Below are positions 47,857 through 57,224 of a stretch of DNA of 64,000 nucleotides, in pieces. The notes beneath the pieces were generated by a model, which had not been told where the DNA came from, did not search any database, and was given only the letters and a program-made list of their open reading frames with translations. Positions within the stretch are counted from its first letter, which is position 1. Each line of letters opens with the position of its first letter. The DNA comes from an uncultured Gammaproteobacteria bacterium (GTDB lineage: Bacteria; Pseudomonadota; Gammaproteobacteria; Pseudomonadales; Pseudohongiellaceae). Location: contig CAJXRP010000002.1 of assembly GCA_913060495.1 (NCBI GenBank), positions 62,001-126,000 of the forward strand, in the 5' to 3' direction. Made by a program: the position numbers and the translations under genes.

Positions 47857-49395
47857 ATGAACCCTACAATCGCAGATAACAAACCCACAAAAGTCGACAT
47901 TACCGAAGGCGAAGAATACTACTTCTGCACCTGCGGGCGCTCTAACAAGCAACCCTTCTGTGACGGATCCCATGCTGGAACCGAATTCAAACCGAAGCCA
48001 TTTACAGCCGAGAGCTCTGGCGATGCTTATCTATGTCAGTGTAAGCACTCAGCGAACTTACCTTTTTGTGATGGCACCCATAAGCAGTTTGATGCAAAGG
48101 CAGTGGGCAAAGAAGGCCCCGGCATTCAAACTGACCTAGACAAAATTCCTCTGGCGAGCGCTACTGAAGAGGAGCCTACAGTTGAGTTTATCCATCAGCT
48201 GGCGCGAGAAGGATTGTCTAAGATGGGACACCATGGCCCTATGACGTCCATGGGGGTTCCCCGTCACTTACTACCCCATTGGGATGACATTCAAGTCATG
48301 ACAGCGCAGATGGCGACCAAGCCATTGCTCGAAGGTGTTGCTGTAGACACGGAACTGGTTATTGGCAAGCGAGCCATGAAGCCGCTGAAGCTGAAGATCC
48401 CTCTATTTGTCTCCGACATGAGTTTTGGGGCATTGTCCGAAGAGGCGAAACTGGCCCTGTCCAAAGGAGCCGAGCTTGCCGGCACTGGAATCTGTTCAGG
48501 CGAGGGTGGGATGTTGCCAGAAGAACAGGCTGCAAACTCACGCTATTTCTATGAATTGGCGAGCGCTCAATTTGGCTATGATGAAACCAAACTGAAAGAC
48601 GTTCAGGCCTTTCATTTCAAAGGCGGGCAAGGCGCAAAAACGGGAACAGGGGGTCATCTCCCAGGAAACAAGAATATCGGCAAAATTTCAGAAGTACGGG
48701 GCATTCCCGAGGGCGAACCTGCAATATCACCACCGACGTTTACAAACTTACACACAGCTGCGGATTACAAAAAGTTTGCGGATCGCGTGCGCGAGGTGAC
48801 TGGAGGAATCCCTATAGGTTTTAAACTTAGCGCCAATCATATCGAAGAAGATATCCAATTTGCATTAGATGCTAGCGCTGACTACATCATATTAGATGGG
48901 CGCGGAGGTGGCACCGGTGCCGCACCCGAAATGTTCCGCGATCACATAAGCGTCCCCACCATTCCTGCCCTAGCACGAGCACGTCGCTACTTAGATGATC
49001 AAGGGGTTAGCGACGATGTAACACTTATCGTTACCGGGGGACTGCGCACACCTATGGATTTTGTTAAGGCAATGGCTTTGGGAGCTGATGGAGTCGCGAT
49101 TTCAAATAGCGCCATGCAAGCTATAGGCTGTGTAGCCGCACGCATGTGCAACACAAATAATTGTCCCGCAGGCATAGCAACACAGAAAGCTGATCTGCGA
49201 CAACGCCTCGACGTGGGAAAATCAGCTGCACAACTTCAAAACTTTTTTGAAGCATCTGTTGAACTTATGCAGGTGATGGCGAGGGCATGCGGTCACGAAT
49301 CTTTGAATTTATTCAATAAAAAAGATCTAGCCACTTGGCATCGAGATATCGCATTGTTGTCCGGTGTGAAATTCTCAGGATTCATGGATCCCTGA
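47857..49395 (+). CDS. CDGSH iron-sulfur domain / glutamate-synthase (FMN) domain fusion
   Basis: A 512-residue protein joining two domains. The first ~85 residues hold two CDGSH-type [2Fe-2S] motifs: FCTCGRSNKQPFCDGSH (about 25-41) and LCQCKHSANLPFCDGTH (about 62-78). The rest is the FMN-binding alpha domain of glutamate synthase (FVSDMSFGALSEEAKLALSKG, KTGTGGHLPG, IILDGRGGGTGAAPEMF, and the 3Fe-4S cysteines in CNTNNCPAG). The amidotransferase part of true glutamate synthase is missing. It stands alone in strand context; electron donor and substrate are unknown. Confidence 0.9.
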   Translation: MNPTIADNKPTKVDITEGEEYYFCTCGRSNKQPFCDGSHAGTEFKPKPFTAESSGDAYLCQCKHSANLPFCDGTHKQFDAKAVGKEGPGIQTDLDKIPLASATEEEPTVEFIHQLAREGLSKMGHHGPMTSMGVPRHLLPHWDDIQVMTAQMATKPLLEGVAVDTELVIGKRAMKPLKLKIPLFVSDMSFGALSEEAKLALSKGAELAGTGICSGEGGMLPEEQAANSRYFYELASAQFGYDETKLKDVQAFHFKGGQGAKTGTGGHLPGNKNIGKISEVRGIPEGEPAISPPTFTNLHTAADYKKFADRVREVTGGIPIGFKLSANHIEEDIQFALDASADYIILDGRGGGTGAAPEMFRDHISVPTIPALARARRYLDDQGVSDDVTLIVTGGLRTPMDFVKAMALGADGVAISNSAMQAIGCVAARMCNTNNCPAGIATQKADLRQRLDVGKSAAQLQNFFEASVELMQVMARACGHESLNLFNKKDLATWHRDIALLSGVKFSGFMDP

Positions 49396-49448
49396 CACGG
49401 CATCGCTCTTGTGAGTGATGAAATAAACCTCACTTCCCTACCATTTTC

Positions 49449-50069
49449 TTAGGTTACCGGGGCCTGCATATTTTGACGATAGGTTTTTGACCACGAGAAC
49501 CATCCAAAGAAGATGATGACTATGTACACAGCAAATAGCATCGAGGTGAAATACAACTCACGGTCGATGTAGAGATAGATTGAAATAGAATCTATCACCA
49601 ACCAATAGATCCAATTTTCCAACACCTTCCGCGCCACCATGAAGGTAGTGACGACGCTAGCCCAGGTCGTAAATGAATCCAAATACGGCAGCTGAGCATC
49701 AGTTCCAGCGCTCAGAAGATATCCAGAAACAAGAGTAAGCAGCGCAATAAGAGCTAAGGCTATTACATGCTGCCCCGTGCTCCACACAGAGATCTGCAGG
49801 CTCGTCGAACCGTCATTAGCACGTCGCCACTGATACCAGCCGAAGCCAGCCATGGCAAGATAGTACACCTGCAGGCCCGACTCCATGTAGAGCCTAACAT
49901 CCCAAAAAATGTACAAGAAAATAATGGTAGAAACACTGGCCGCATACCAGCAAAGAATATTTTCCCTAACCGCTAGAACTAGATAGGCAATCGCGAACAC
50001 TACTGCCGTTAACTCCAACAACGAGTTACGCAGGAATTGCTCAGCAACAGTGTTGAAAAAATCAATCAC
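49449..50069 (-). CDS. pnuT: PnuC-family permease, probably thiamine transporter PnuT
   Basis: A seven-helix vitamin transporter of the PnuC family. The 206-residue product has the family motifs GWYQWRR (WxxW, about 76) and ENWIYWLVIDSISIYLYI (about 151). PnuC takes up nicotinamide riboside and PnuT takes up thiamine; because this gene is third in an operon under a TPP riboswitch, thiamine is much more likely. The start is GTG and overlaps the upstream gene by 8 bases. Confidence 0.85.
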   Translation of the reverse strand: MIDFFNTVAEQFLRNSLLELTAVVFAIAYLVLAVRENILCWYAASVSTIIFLYIFWDVRLYMESGLQVYYLAMAGFGWYQWRRANDGSTSLQISVWSTGQHVIALALIALLTLVSGYLLSAGTDAQLPYLDSFTTWASVVTTFMVARKVLENWIYWLVIDSISIYLYIDRELYFTSMLFAVYIVIIFFGWFSWSKTYRQNMQAPVT

Positions 50070-50322
50070 TAGCCAGACCCCGAAGGTCGTCTCTTAACAA
50101 CTTGATAACAAAAATGCTCTTCCCGTACTTCTCCCAACTTAGCTTTACTTCGACCTTCAAAATATCCATTACTTGATCATAATCACCATACAACTGTGTC
50201 GAGAGATCATTGCGCACTATCGCTACCTCTGGATAGAGTTGCACCCTCTCAATAAACTCCTTAATTGCAGGAATATATTCATCTGCCAAAGGATAGAGAC
50301 TTATATCAACTGAAGCTTTCAT
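50062..50322 (-). CDS. YkoF-like thiamine/HMP-binding domain protein
   Basis: An 86-residue ferredoxin-fold protein of the YkoF/MTH1187 type, which binds thiamine or its pyrimidine part. The start VDISLYPLADEYIPAIKEFIERV is characteristic. It overlaps the TonB-receptor gene by 4 bases (ATGA) and the permease gene by 8, so all three are translated as a unit. It has no signal peptide and so would act in the cytoplasm. Confidence 0.78.
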   Translation of the reverse strand: MKASVDISLYPLADEYIPAIKEFIERVQLYPEVAIVRNDLSTQLYGDYDQVMDILKVEVKLSWEKYGKSIFVIKLLRDDLRGLASD

Positions 50323-52403
50323 AACTGTACCTCATAACTGATTCCGATCACTCGGGGTTCACCGAATTGAAGATAGGGTTCCGGTGCATAGCCCTTTCTT
50401 GGATCATTACCGAATTCTCCAAAGAAGAATCCTCTGACAGCATAATCTTTATTAGTAAGATTGCGACCCCAAAAACTAAGACTCCAGCGATCGCCAGCAT
50501 AGCTGAGATTCATATTCAGCAACTCATAGGGATCACTTTGTATGTTATGACTGTCGGAAAAATAGAAATCGTCCTTGGCATCGAGAGAAACGGAAAGAGA
50601 CCAAGCGCCCAAATTGTAGTCGGCAGCAAGATGCCCCATATACCCAGGCGCATGAGCTTGATCACGCCCCGATAGATCCTGATTTTCAGAATTTAAAAAA
50701 GAATCGAAGGTCGCATCCAGCAAGCCTATGCTGGCTGTTAGACCCAGCCGCTCTGAAGGATACCAAACCGCTTCAAACTCCATACCATTGTTCGTCCCTT
50801 CAGCCGCGTTACCTATGAAATCAATAAACTCTGTACTTCCATCGGCACGAATTCTTCCGGTGGAGCTCTTTACTTGCTGCTCGTGCCTGTCATCGTGAAA
50901 CAAAGCTGCCTTCAGATGCAATCTGTTCTCTAACAGATTGGATTTCACACCTAATTCATATTCAAGCAAAAATTCTTCACCGAATTCCCGCAAACCTGCA
51001 TCCAATGTACCGTCGGTGTTAAAGCCACCGGCCTTATAACCCCGTGCAACGCTAGCATAGGCCATAGTATTCGAATTAAGCAGATACTTGAGTGCGATTC
51101 GACCACCCCAGAGAGTTTCCGCTGGAGAGAAACTCAGCAACTCCGAATCTGTGTAGCTTGTGTCGCGCCTCTCGACTCTTAGGCCTGTTTCTAGGGTCAG
51201 TTTTTCACTGAGCGCTGAATCCAGCTGAAAGAAGACTGCAGCGGTATCGAAGTCGTAATTGCTGCGGAAGCTTGATGTCAAAAAGGTGTAGTCTCTCCTC
51301 AATGACTCAGCACTGTTCAGCGTGTAAACACCGAACAGCCAGTCGGTTGAGTCGGAGAACAGCCGACTACTCTCATTCGATAGAAACCTTAGTTCAAAAC
51401 TCCGGGTTTCTCGATCGCGAATATAGCTATCGCTCGACATATAACCATCCGGATGTATTCCCGCAAAAGTCCAGTCCTCGTCGTAACCATACTCCATATC
51501 AGAATCAGCTAGACCCACAATGAGTTCTAGATCAAAATCATTCAGCTGCCAACTACTGTCTATTGCTAGCGCGAGGGATTCTTGTCGGTCCTGCCCTGGC
51601 TCGTCAGAAAGTGTGGTACGTGAATTATCCAGAGTAAAGGCATCGTAACCGTTGTCCACATCTACATGGGATAGAGTAAGGTCGAGCGTCCAGCTTTCCG
51701 ACATTTCTGCCCGCAGCTTTCCTCGAATAGATATCTCGTCTTGGGCATTATTTTCTTTGGTACCCAGATACCCGTTCTCATAGTATCCATCGGATCGATG
51801 ACTCCCCACAGCCAATCGCCCGCTAACGGCTTCGGTCAGCGGCCCGGTAATCATTGCTGACATTGTTTCTGTATTGTAATCCGCAGCACCGAGTTTAAGA
51901 TTCGCTGCAAATTGATCTTCTGGATCATGAGTCTTAACGTTAATCAGGCCAGCAAGTGCATTCGCACCGTACCTCGTTCCCTGCGGCCCCCGTAGCACTT
52001 CAACCTGTTCGACGTCCATCATCGTGGCAATGGTTGCCGCCCCGCTAAAGTCTACATTGTCCACCAGAAAGCCAACCGAGGGATTAATAGGCGCGACAAA
52101 TTGACTACGTTCACCAATACCACGAATCTGAAAGAAGCGTGCGCGGCTCGAACCAGAAGCATAGTTAACATTCGGAATAGCATTCGCCAGCTCTTCGAAA
52201 TGTTGAGCCGCTCTAGATTTAATTGCCGCTTCCGTCATCACAGAGATACTGCCAACAGTATCGAGCTCGCTTCTAGCTCTAAAATCTGCGCTAACGACAA
52301 TTTCTTCGATAGTATTTTCTGCAGCGCCAGCTGGGCCCGACGTGAGGCTCAAAAAAGCAGGTAACAGGAAGGAAAAATAGGATATGTAACGAGTAATAGA
52401 CAT
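50319..52403 (-). CDS. TonB-dependent outer-membrane receptor, probable thiamine transporter
   Basis: A 694-residue beta-barrel receptor with signal peptide (1-27, ending AGA), plug domain (EEIVVSADFRARSELDTVGSI ... VEVLRGPQGTRYGANALAGLINV, the latter in the plug's end) and a 22-strand barrel ending in the terminal beta strand RVIGISYEVQL. I chose the ATG at 52401-52403 because GGAGAG lies 5 bases upstream; a TTG four codons earlier overlaps it. The TPP riboswitch in its leader and the YkoF/PnuT genes behind it point to thiamine or a thiamine derivative as substrate. Confidence 0.92.
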   Translation of the reverse strand: MSITRYISYFSFLLPAFLSLTSGPAGAAENTIEEIVVSADFRARSELDTVGSISVMTEAAIKSRAAQHFEELANAIPNVNYASGSSRARFFQIRGIGERSQFVAPINPSVGFLVDNVDFSGAATIATMMDVEQVEVLRGPQGTRYGANALAGLINVKTHDPEDQFAANLKLGAADYNTETMSAMITGPLTEAVSGRLAVGSHRSDGYYENGYLGTKENNAQDEISIRGKLRAEMSESWTLDLTLSHVDVDNGYDAFTLDNSRTTLSDEPGQDRQESLALAIDSSWQLNDFDLELIVGLADSDMEYGYDEDWTFAGIHPDGYMSSDSYIRDRETRSFELRFLSNESSRLFSDSTDWLFGVYTLNSAESLRRDYTFLTSSFRSNYDFDTAAVFFQLDSALSEKLTLETGLRVERRDTSYTDSELLSFSPAETLWGGRIALKYLLNSNTMAYASVARGYKAGGFNTDGTLDAGLREFGEEFLLEYELGVKSNLLENRLHLKAALFHDDRHEQQVKSSTGRIRADGSTEFIDFIGNAAEGTNNGMEFEAVWYPSERLGLTASIGLLDATFDSFLNSENQDLSGRDQAHAPGYMGHLAADYNLGAWSLSVSLDAKDDFYFSDSHNIQSDPYELLNMNLSYAGDRWSLSFWGRNLTNKDYAVRGFFFGEFGNDPRKGYAPEPYLQFGEPRVIGISYEVQL

Positions 52404-52434
52404 GAGTCTCTCCAAAAATTAATTTAAGAGACCC
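52404..52434 (-). promoter_or_regulatory. Hairpin covering the receptor gene's ribosome binding site
   Basis: In the mRNA GGGTCTCT (complement of 52427-52434) can pair with AGAGACTC (complement of 52404-52411), 8 pairs including one G-U, around a 15-base loop. The 3' arm overlaps the GGAGAG ribosome binding site. This is a plausible sequestering stem for the TPP riboswitch's output. Confidence 0.55.
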
Positions 52435-52470
52435 GGTATTATTTGGACGTGTGATGAGATGTGGTGTGCA

Positions 52471-52557
52471 TCCTTTTCCTACGCCGGTATTAACCGGATC
52501 AGGTTCTAGGGTTGACTGGCGCACCAGAATCTCAGATCAATTGACCACCCCTAAGGA
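52471..52557 (-). promoter_or_regulatory. TPP (thiamine pyrophosphate) riboswitch
   Basis: The minus strand contains the THI-box signatures in order: a closing stem TCCTT/AAGGA (52553-52557 with 52471-52475), AGGGGTG, CTGAGA, the P3 region around GGTGCGCC, ACCCTAGAACCTGATC, and the highly conserved GGTTAATACCGGCGTAGG. Its position 68-154 bases before the TonB receptor start fits a repressing riboswitch of thiamine uptake. Termination hairpin is absent, so translational control is likely. Confidence 0.95.
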
Positions 52558-52741
52558 ACTGTGAGGAGTATAACATCAGCTGAGCCAATAGTTAGGAAGA
52601 TATTTTCACAGAAGGCTGATCGCAAAATTCATGCAGCTAGCACATACTTTTATAAACAGCTATATTTCTACAGCCTTTTAACAACCAGCTATCTAGAAAT
52701 CACCTTCATAGCTTACTAAGCACGACATAAGATCTAATCGA

Positions 52742-53266
52742 ATGAGCACTGAAATACTAGTTACCACGGGTCCTGAATCTTCTGGGAAAACCACTCTCGC
52801 ACACCAGCTTTCTAATTATTGGAAACAACCTCTTGTGCCGGAAGCATCCAGAGACTACTTAGAAGGAAGAGAGTCTTACCAGCAACAGGACCTATTGGAG
52901 ATAGCCAAGCAACAACACAGACAGGAACAGCTAGCCCTCTCTCATTATCCCCAGAGAATAATTTGCGACACAGATCTATTGGTGATTATGATCTGGAGCG
53001 AAGTTAAGTACGGGTGTTGTGACTCTTGGATAGTTAACACTTTTGAAAATAGCATCAAGCAGAGAACCTCTACTCGATATTACTTTTTGTGTGATTTCAA
53101 TATCCCCTGGGAAGCCGATCAACTTCGCGAGAACCCACATAACCGCAATGAGTTATTCGATTTGTATCTTCAAAAACTTAAGGAATATGAACTTGACCAT
53201 AGCGTAGTGAAAGGAGAGCCAAAGGAACGCTTACAGCAAGCCCTGAATTATTCGAATTCGCAATAA
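52742..53266 (+). CDS. NadR-like AAA_28 nucleoside kinase-type protein
   Basis: A 174-residue P-loop protein similar to the ribosylnicotinamide-kinase domain of NadR: TGPESSGKTTLAHQLSNYW (residues 9-27), PEASRDYLEG, and CDTDLLVIMIW. In E. coli this domain is fused to others; here it is alone. Divergent orientation from the TPP-riboswitch operon invites the idea of a kinase for imported thiamine or nicotinamide riboside; this is inference. No riboswitch lies on its own strand. Confidence 0.8.
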   Translation: MSTEILVTTGPESSGKTTLAHQLSNYWKQPLVPEASRDYLEGRESYQQQDLLEIAKQQHRQEQLALSHYPQRIICDTDLLVIMIWSEVKYGCCDSWIVNTFENSIKQRTSTRYYFLCDFNIPWEADQLRENPHNRNELFDLYLQKLKEYELDHSVVKGEPKERLQQALNYSNSQ

Positions 53267-53372
53267 CTCTTTTACCAAGAACTATATTCCATTTTGGCTT
53301 GAATACTCTCATTTCTAGCCTTACTATCCCCTTCCCGACTGATTCAATAGGTTTTAGCTAGCAGAAGCAGCC

Positions 53373-54185
53373 ATGAGCACTCAAACACACAACAAAAATG
53401 TCACCCTCACCACACTATTCAACATCAAGAAGCGTGGTGAAAAATTTGCCTGTCTCACTGCCTATGATGCCTGCTTCGCCTCAATCCTTGGCGATGCCGG
53501 AGTTGAATTAATTCTTGTCGGTGACTCCTTAGGTATGGTGTTGCAAGGACATGACAGCACGCTCCCGGTAACGATGGATGACATGATCTACCATATGCAG
53601 TGCGTTAAGCGCGGCAACAAGGGCGCGCTGCTAGTGGCCGACCTACCCTTCATGAGCTATTCCTCAGAGACGCAAACCCTAGAGAATGCTGCCGCGCTGA
53701 TGCGTGCCGGTGCACACATGGTAAAGCTCGAAGGCGGCGCATGGATCGAGAATACAACCAAATTGCTTGCTGAACGCGGCATCCCCGTCTGCGCACATAT
53801 GGGGCTAACGCCGCAATCTGTTAATCGAATCGGCGGCTTTCATGTACAGGGACGCGACACCGAACAAGCTGATGCCATAATGGCAGAGGCGAAACTTCTG
53901 GAAGACGCTGGCGCCAGCACTCTGCTGCTTGAGTGTGTACCGCGCAGCCTAGGCAAGGCTGTTACCGATTCCTTGGATATTCCAGTGATAGGCATTGGCG
54001 CCGGCCCCGACACTACTGCACAAATCATGGTTCTACATGACGTACTGGGTGTCTCGCCGATATCGCCGAAGTTTGTGAAAAATTTCTTGCTTGATTCAAA
54101 GAATGGGATACCCGGCGCCATAGAAGACTATGTCCAGGCGGTTAAGTCTCAGTCATTTCCAGCAGACGAGCATTGCTTCAACTAG
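53373..54185 (+). CDS. panB: 3-methyl-2-oxobutanoate hydroxymethyltransferase
   Basis: PanB makes ketopantoate, the first step of pantothenate synthesis. The 270-residue protein carries the Mg-binding [22 protein letters not shown] (in two parts, about 50-71), VKLEGG (about 112-117), and [15 protein letters not shown] (about 137). It pairs with panC 9 bases downstream, as in Pseudomonas, where panBC follow pcnB-folK. Confidence 0.97.
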   Translation: MSTQTHNKNVTLTTLFNIKKRGEKFACLTAYDACFASILGDAGVELILVGDSLGMVLQGHDSTLPVTMDDMIYHMQCVKRGNKGALLVADLPFMSYSSETQTLENAAALMRAGAHMVKLEGGAWIENTTKLLAERGIPVCAHMGLTPQSVNRIGGFHVQGRDTEQADAIMAEAKLLEDAGASTLLLECVPRSLGKAVTDSLDIPVIGIGAGPDTTAQIMVLHDVLGVSPISPKFVKNFLLDSKNGIPGAIEDYVQAVKSQSFPADEHCFN

Positions 54186-54194
54186 CTCACCGCG

Positions 54195-55046
54195 ATGCAA
54201 ACTCAAAAAAAAATCAAGGACCTACGGCAAATCCTGCGAACTGCGCGATCACAGGGTAAGTCTATTGCTCTGGTTCCTACCATGGGCAATCTCCACGAAG
54301 GCCATCTGCAACTAATACGCCAAGCAAGAGATCGCTACGACTTCATCGTCTGCAGTATTTTTGTCAATCCGCTGCAGTTCGGAGAGAATGAAGATCTAGA
54401 TGCCTACCCAAGAACTCTCGAAGCTGACCGAGAAAGCCTGCGCTCTGAAAATTGCGATTGTTTATTCCTACCCACCATCAAAGAAATTTATGGCAATGGT
54501 CTAGAACAGCAGACATCGATACAAGTGCCAGGTCTAACTGAAAAATTTTGCGGCAATAGCAGGCCGGGGCATTTCGAAGGCGTAGCCACTGTCGTAACAA
54601 AGCTATTCAATATCGTTCAACCTGACGCTGCGTTCTTTGGACTAAAAGATTATCAGCAATTCCTAGTCATTCGAAAACTCACAAAAGACCTTGCACTCGA
54701 TATCGCGATTCACGGCATAGAGACCCATCGTGAGAAGAGCGGCCTAGCTATGAGCTCTCGCAACAATTATCTGAGCCAAGAGCAGAGAGAGCAGGCTGCA
54801 GGCTTGTATCGATGCCTGCAGAGTTGTGCCAAGAAGATTGAACAAGGCAACATAGAATTCCAACAGCTCGAGCAAGCCGCCAAGAAAGAACTGCAGAAAG
54901 CCTCCCTTGAGCCTGACTACCTGCAAATTTGCGATGCTGACACACTACAAGCTGCCTCCACCGAGACTCGACATATCGCGATCCTTGGCGCCGTCTTCAT
55001 CGGCAAGAGCCGACTGATCGACAACATCCGTTTTCAACTCAGTTAG
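54195..55046 (+). CDS. panC: Pantothenate synthetase
   Basis: PanC joins pantoate and beta-alanine using ATP. The 283-residue product has VPTMGNLHEGHLQLIRQA (about 27-44), IFVNPLQFGENEDLDAYPRT, FFGLKDYQQ (about 149) and SSRNNYLS near residue 185. The beta-alanine-forming panD gene, next in Pseudomonas, is not present; acs follows instead after 186 bases. Confidence 0.97.
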   Translation: MQTQKKIKDLRQILRTARSQGKSIALVPTMGNLHEGHLQLIRQARDRYDFIVCSIFVNPLQFGENEDLDAYPRTLEADRESLRSENCDCLFLPTIKEIYGNGLEQQTSIQVPGLTEKFCGNSRPGHFEGVATVVTKLFNIVQPDAAFFGLKDYQQFLVIRKLTKDLALDIAIHGIETHREKSGLAMSSRNNYLSQEQREQAAGLYRCLQSCAKKIEQGNIEFQQLEQAAKKELQKASLEPDYLQICDADTLQAASTETRHIAILGAVFIGKSRLIDNIRFQLS

Positions 55047-55232
55047 ATTCCAGCAAGCAAGCTTTCTATTCAGCTAGCGCCGCGCCGATAAAGGGCTGCA
55101 GCGCCTGCCGGTTGCCCGTAAAGTTGCTTTGAGGCATACTAATTGACCACTATTTTTACAGGCCCTAGCGCCATATCCAGCAGCCTCAACCGCATTAGCA
55201 CAGCTAGTCACTAGCAGATAAGGAACTACCCC

Positions 55233-57170
55233 ATGTCAGAAGACAAGATCTATCCCGTTTCAGACAGCGCCACTGACAACACTTATCTCAATAAAGATAG
55301 CTTCCAGAAGATGTATCAGCACTCTATAGAAGCGCCAGAAGACTTCTGGGCCGAACAGGCTGGAAACTTATTGCACTGGCACGAGCCCTGGAAGAAAGTC
55401 AGCAGCGGTGGGTTTGCTAAGGCCGACTCGAAATGGTTTGAAGGCGCCAAACTGAATGTTGCCTACAATTGTATCGATCGCCACCTCGAACGGCATGCCG
55501 AACAAACTGCGATCATCTGGGAAGGTGACGACCCTGAAGTAGACAAGAAGATAAGCTACCGCCAATTACACCAGGAGGTTTGCAAACTTTCTAACGCTCT
55601 TAAAAGCAGAGGTGTCAGCAAGGGCGACCGGGTCTGTATCTATATGCCAATGGTTCCCGAGGCAGCGTATGCGATGCTCGCCTGCGCACGCATCGGCGCC
55701 GTTCACTCTGTCGTTTTTGGCGGCTTCTCTCCAGAATCAATAAAAGATCGGATCTTGGACTCTGACTGCCAGACGGTTATTACCGCCGACGAGGGTGTCC
55801 GTGGCGGACGCACGATTCCCCTAAAGGCAAACGTCGATGAGGCTCTCGAGCACTGCCCGAATGTACATTCAGTGTTCGTGGTACGCCGCACCAATGTGGT
55901 AGTCCCCTGGCATGAAGAGCGTGATGTTTGCTATCACAAGGCTACCGAAGCCGCAGACAGCGAATGTGAACCGGAACTCATGGACGCAGAAGACCCCCTG
56001 TTTATCCTATACACCTCTGGTTCGACTGGAAAACCGAAGGGCGTTCTGCACACGACCGCTGGCTATCTGCTAGGCGCAAGCATTACTCACAAATACGTCT
56101 TCGATTACCACGAGGGCGATGTCTACTGGTGCACTGCCGATGTAGGTTGGGTCACAGGACACTCTTACATCGTCTATGGCCCACTAGCAAATGGCGCCAT
56201 AACATTAATGTTCGAAGGCGTACCGACCTATCCAGATGCATCACGCTTTTGGCAGGTCATCGACAAACACCAGGTAAATATTTTCTACACCGCACCTACC
56301 GCTATCCGCGCACTGATGTCCGCTGGCGATGAACCAGTTAACAAGACATCTCGATCCTCGTTACGGTTGTTAGGCTCTGTAGGCGAACCAATAAACCCAG
56401 AAGCCTGGGAGTGGTACTACCATGTGGTTGGTGATGCGCGCTGCCCTATCGTTGATACCTGGTGGCAAACCGAAACCGGCGCAATAATGATCACACCTTT
56501 ACCTGGGGTAACCGACCTAAAACCTGGCTCTGCTGCAACACCATTTTTCGGAGTCAAGGCCGCGCTACTCGATGCTGACGGCAATGAGATAGAAGGCGCT
56601 GCCACAGGCAACCTCGTTCTCTGTAACAGCTGGCCCAGTCAGATTCGAAGTGTATACGGCGATCATCAGCGTTGCATCGACACCTATTTTACAACCTATC
56701 CCGGCTATTACTTCACTGGCGATAGCGCACGCCGCGATGACGATGGCTATTACTGGGTGACGGGGCGTGTCGACGATGTCATCAATGTATCGGGACACCG
56801 ACTCGGTACCGCCGAGATTGAAAGTGCCCTAGTGCTGCACCCAGCCGTCGCGGAAGCGGCGGTCGTCGGCTATCCACACGACATTAAGGGTCAGGGTATC
56901 TATGCCTATGTCAGCCTAATGACTGGCACTGAGCCCAGCGAAGAGCTACGCGCAGAACTGCTGAAATTTGTTGCCAAGGAAATCGGCGCATTTGCCAGAC
57001 CAGAGGTCGTTCAATTCGCTGCTGGGCTCCCTAAGACTCGATCTGGAAAGATCATGCGCCGCATCCTGCGTAAGATTGCCTCTAACGAACTAGAGAACCT
57101 AGGCGATACTTCAACGCTTGCCGACCCCGCAGTCGTCGAGCAGCTTATAGAGAATAGAGTTAACCGTTAG
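55233..57170 (+). CDS. acs: Acetyl-CoA synthetase
   Basis: Acs activates acetate to acetyl-CoA through acetyl-AMP. The 645-residue protein has the AMP-binding [21 protein letters not shown] (in two parts, about 262), TWWQTETG (about 409) and the C-terminal acetylatable lysine in [15 protein letters not shown] (about 605-619). AAGGA stands before the ATG. In Pseudomonas acs lies in this same neighbourhood and CbrB affects acetate use, so shared regulation is plausible. Confidence 0.97.
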   Translation: MSEDKIYPVSDSATDNTYLNKDSFQKMYQHSIEAPEDFWAEQAGNLLHWHEPWKKVSSGGFAKADSKWFEGAKLNVAYNCIDRHLERHAEQTAIIWEGDDPEVDKKISYRQLHQEVCKLSNALKSRGVSKGDRVCIYMPMVPEAAYAMLACARIGAVHSVVFGGFSPESIKDRILDSDCQTVITADEGVRGGRTIPLKANVDEALEHCPNVHSVFVVRRTNVVVPWHEERDVCYHKATEAADSECEPELMDAEDPLFILYTSGSTGKPKGVLHTTAGYLLGASITHKYVFDYHEGDVYWCTADVGWVTGHSYIVYGPLANGAITLMFEGVPTYPDASRFWQVIDKHQVNIFYTAPTAIRALMSAGDEPVNKTSRSSLRLLGSVGEPINPEAWEWYYHVVGDARCPIVDTWWQTETGAIMITPLPGVTDLKPGSAATPFFGVKAALLDADGNEIEGAATGNLVLCNSWPSQIRSVYGDHQRCIDTYFTTYPGYYFTGDSARRDDDGYYWVTGRVDDVINVSGHRLGTAEIESALVLHPAVAEAAVVGYPHDIKGQGIYAYVSLMTGTEPSEELRAELLKFVAKEIGAFARPEVVQFAAGLPKTRSGKIMRRILRKIASNELENLGDTSTLADPAVVEQLIENRVNR

Positions 57171-57224
57171 CGGCAGATACTCTGCTTCAACAGCAGAAAG
57201 AAAAACCAGATAAAGAGAATACCA

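Noticed and set aside
49403..49425. Hairpin CATCGCTC/GAGTGATG between convergent genes as a terminator
   Set aside because: Stem is imperfect and no T-run follows on either strand.
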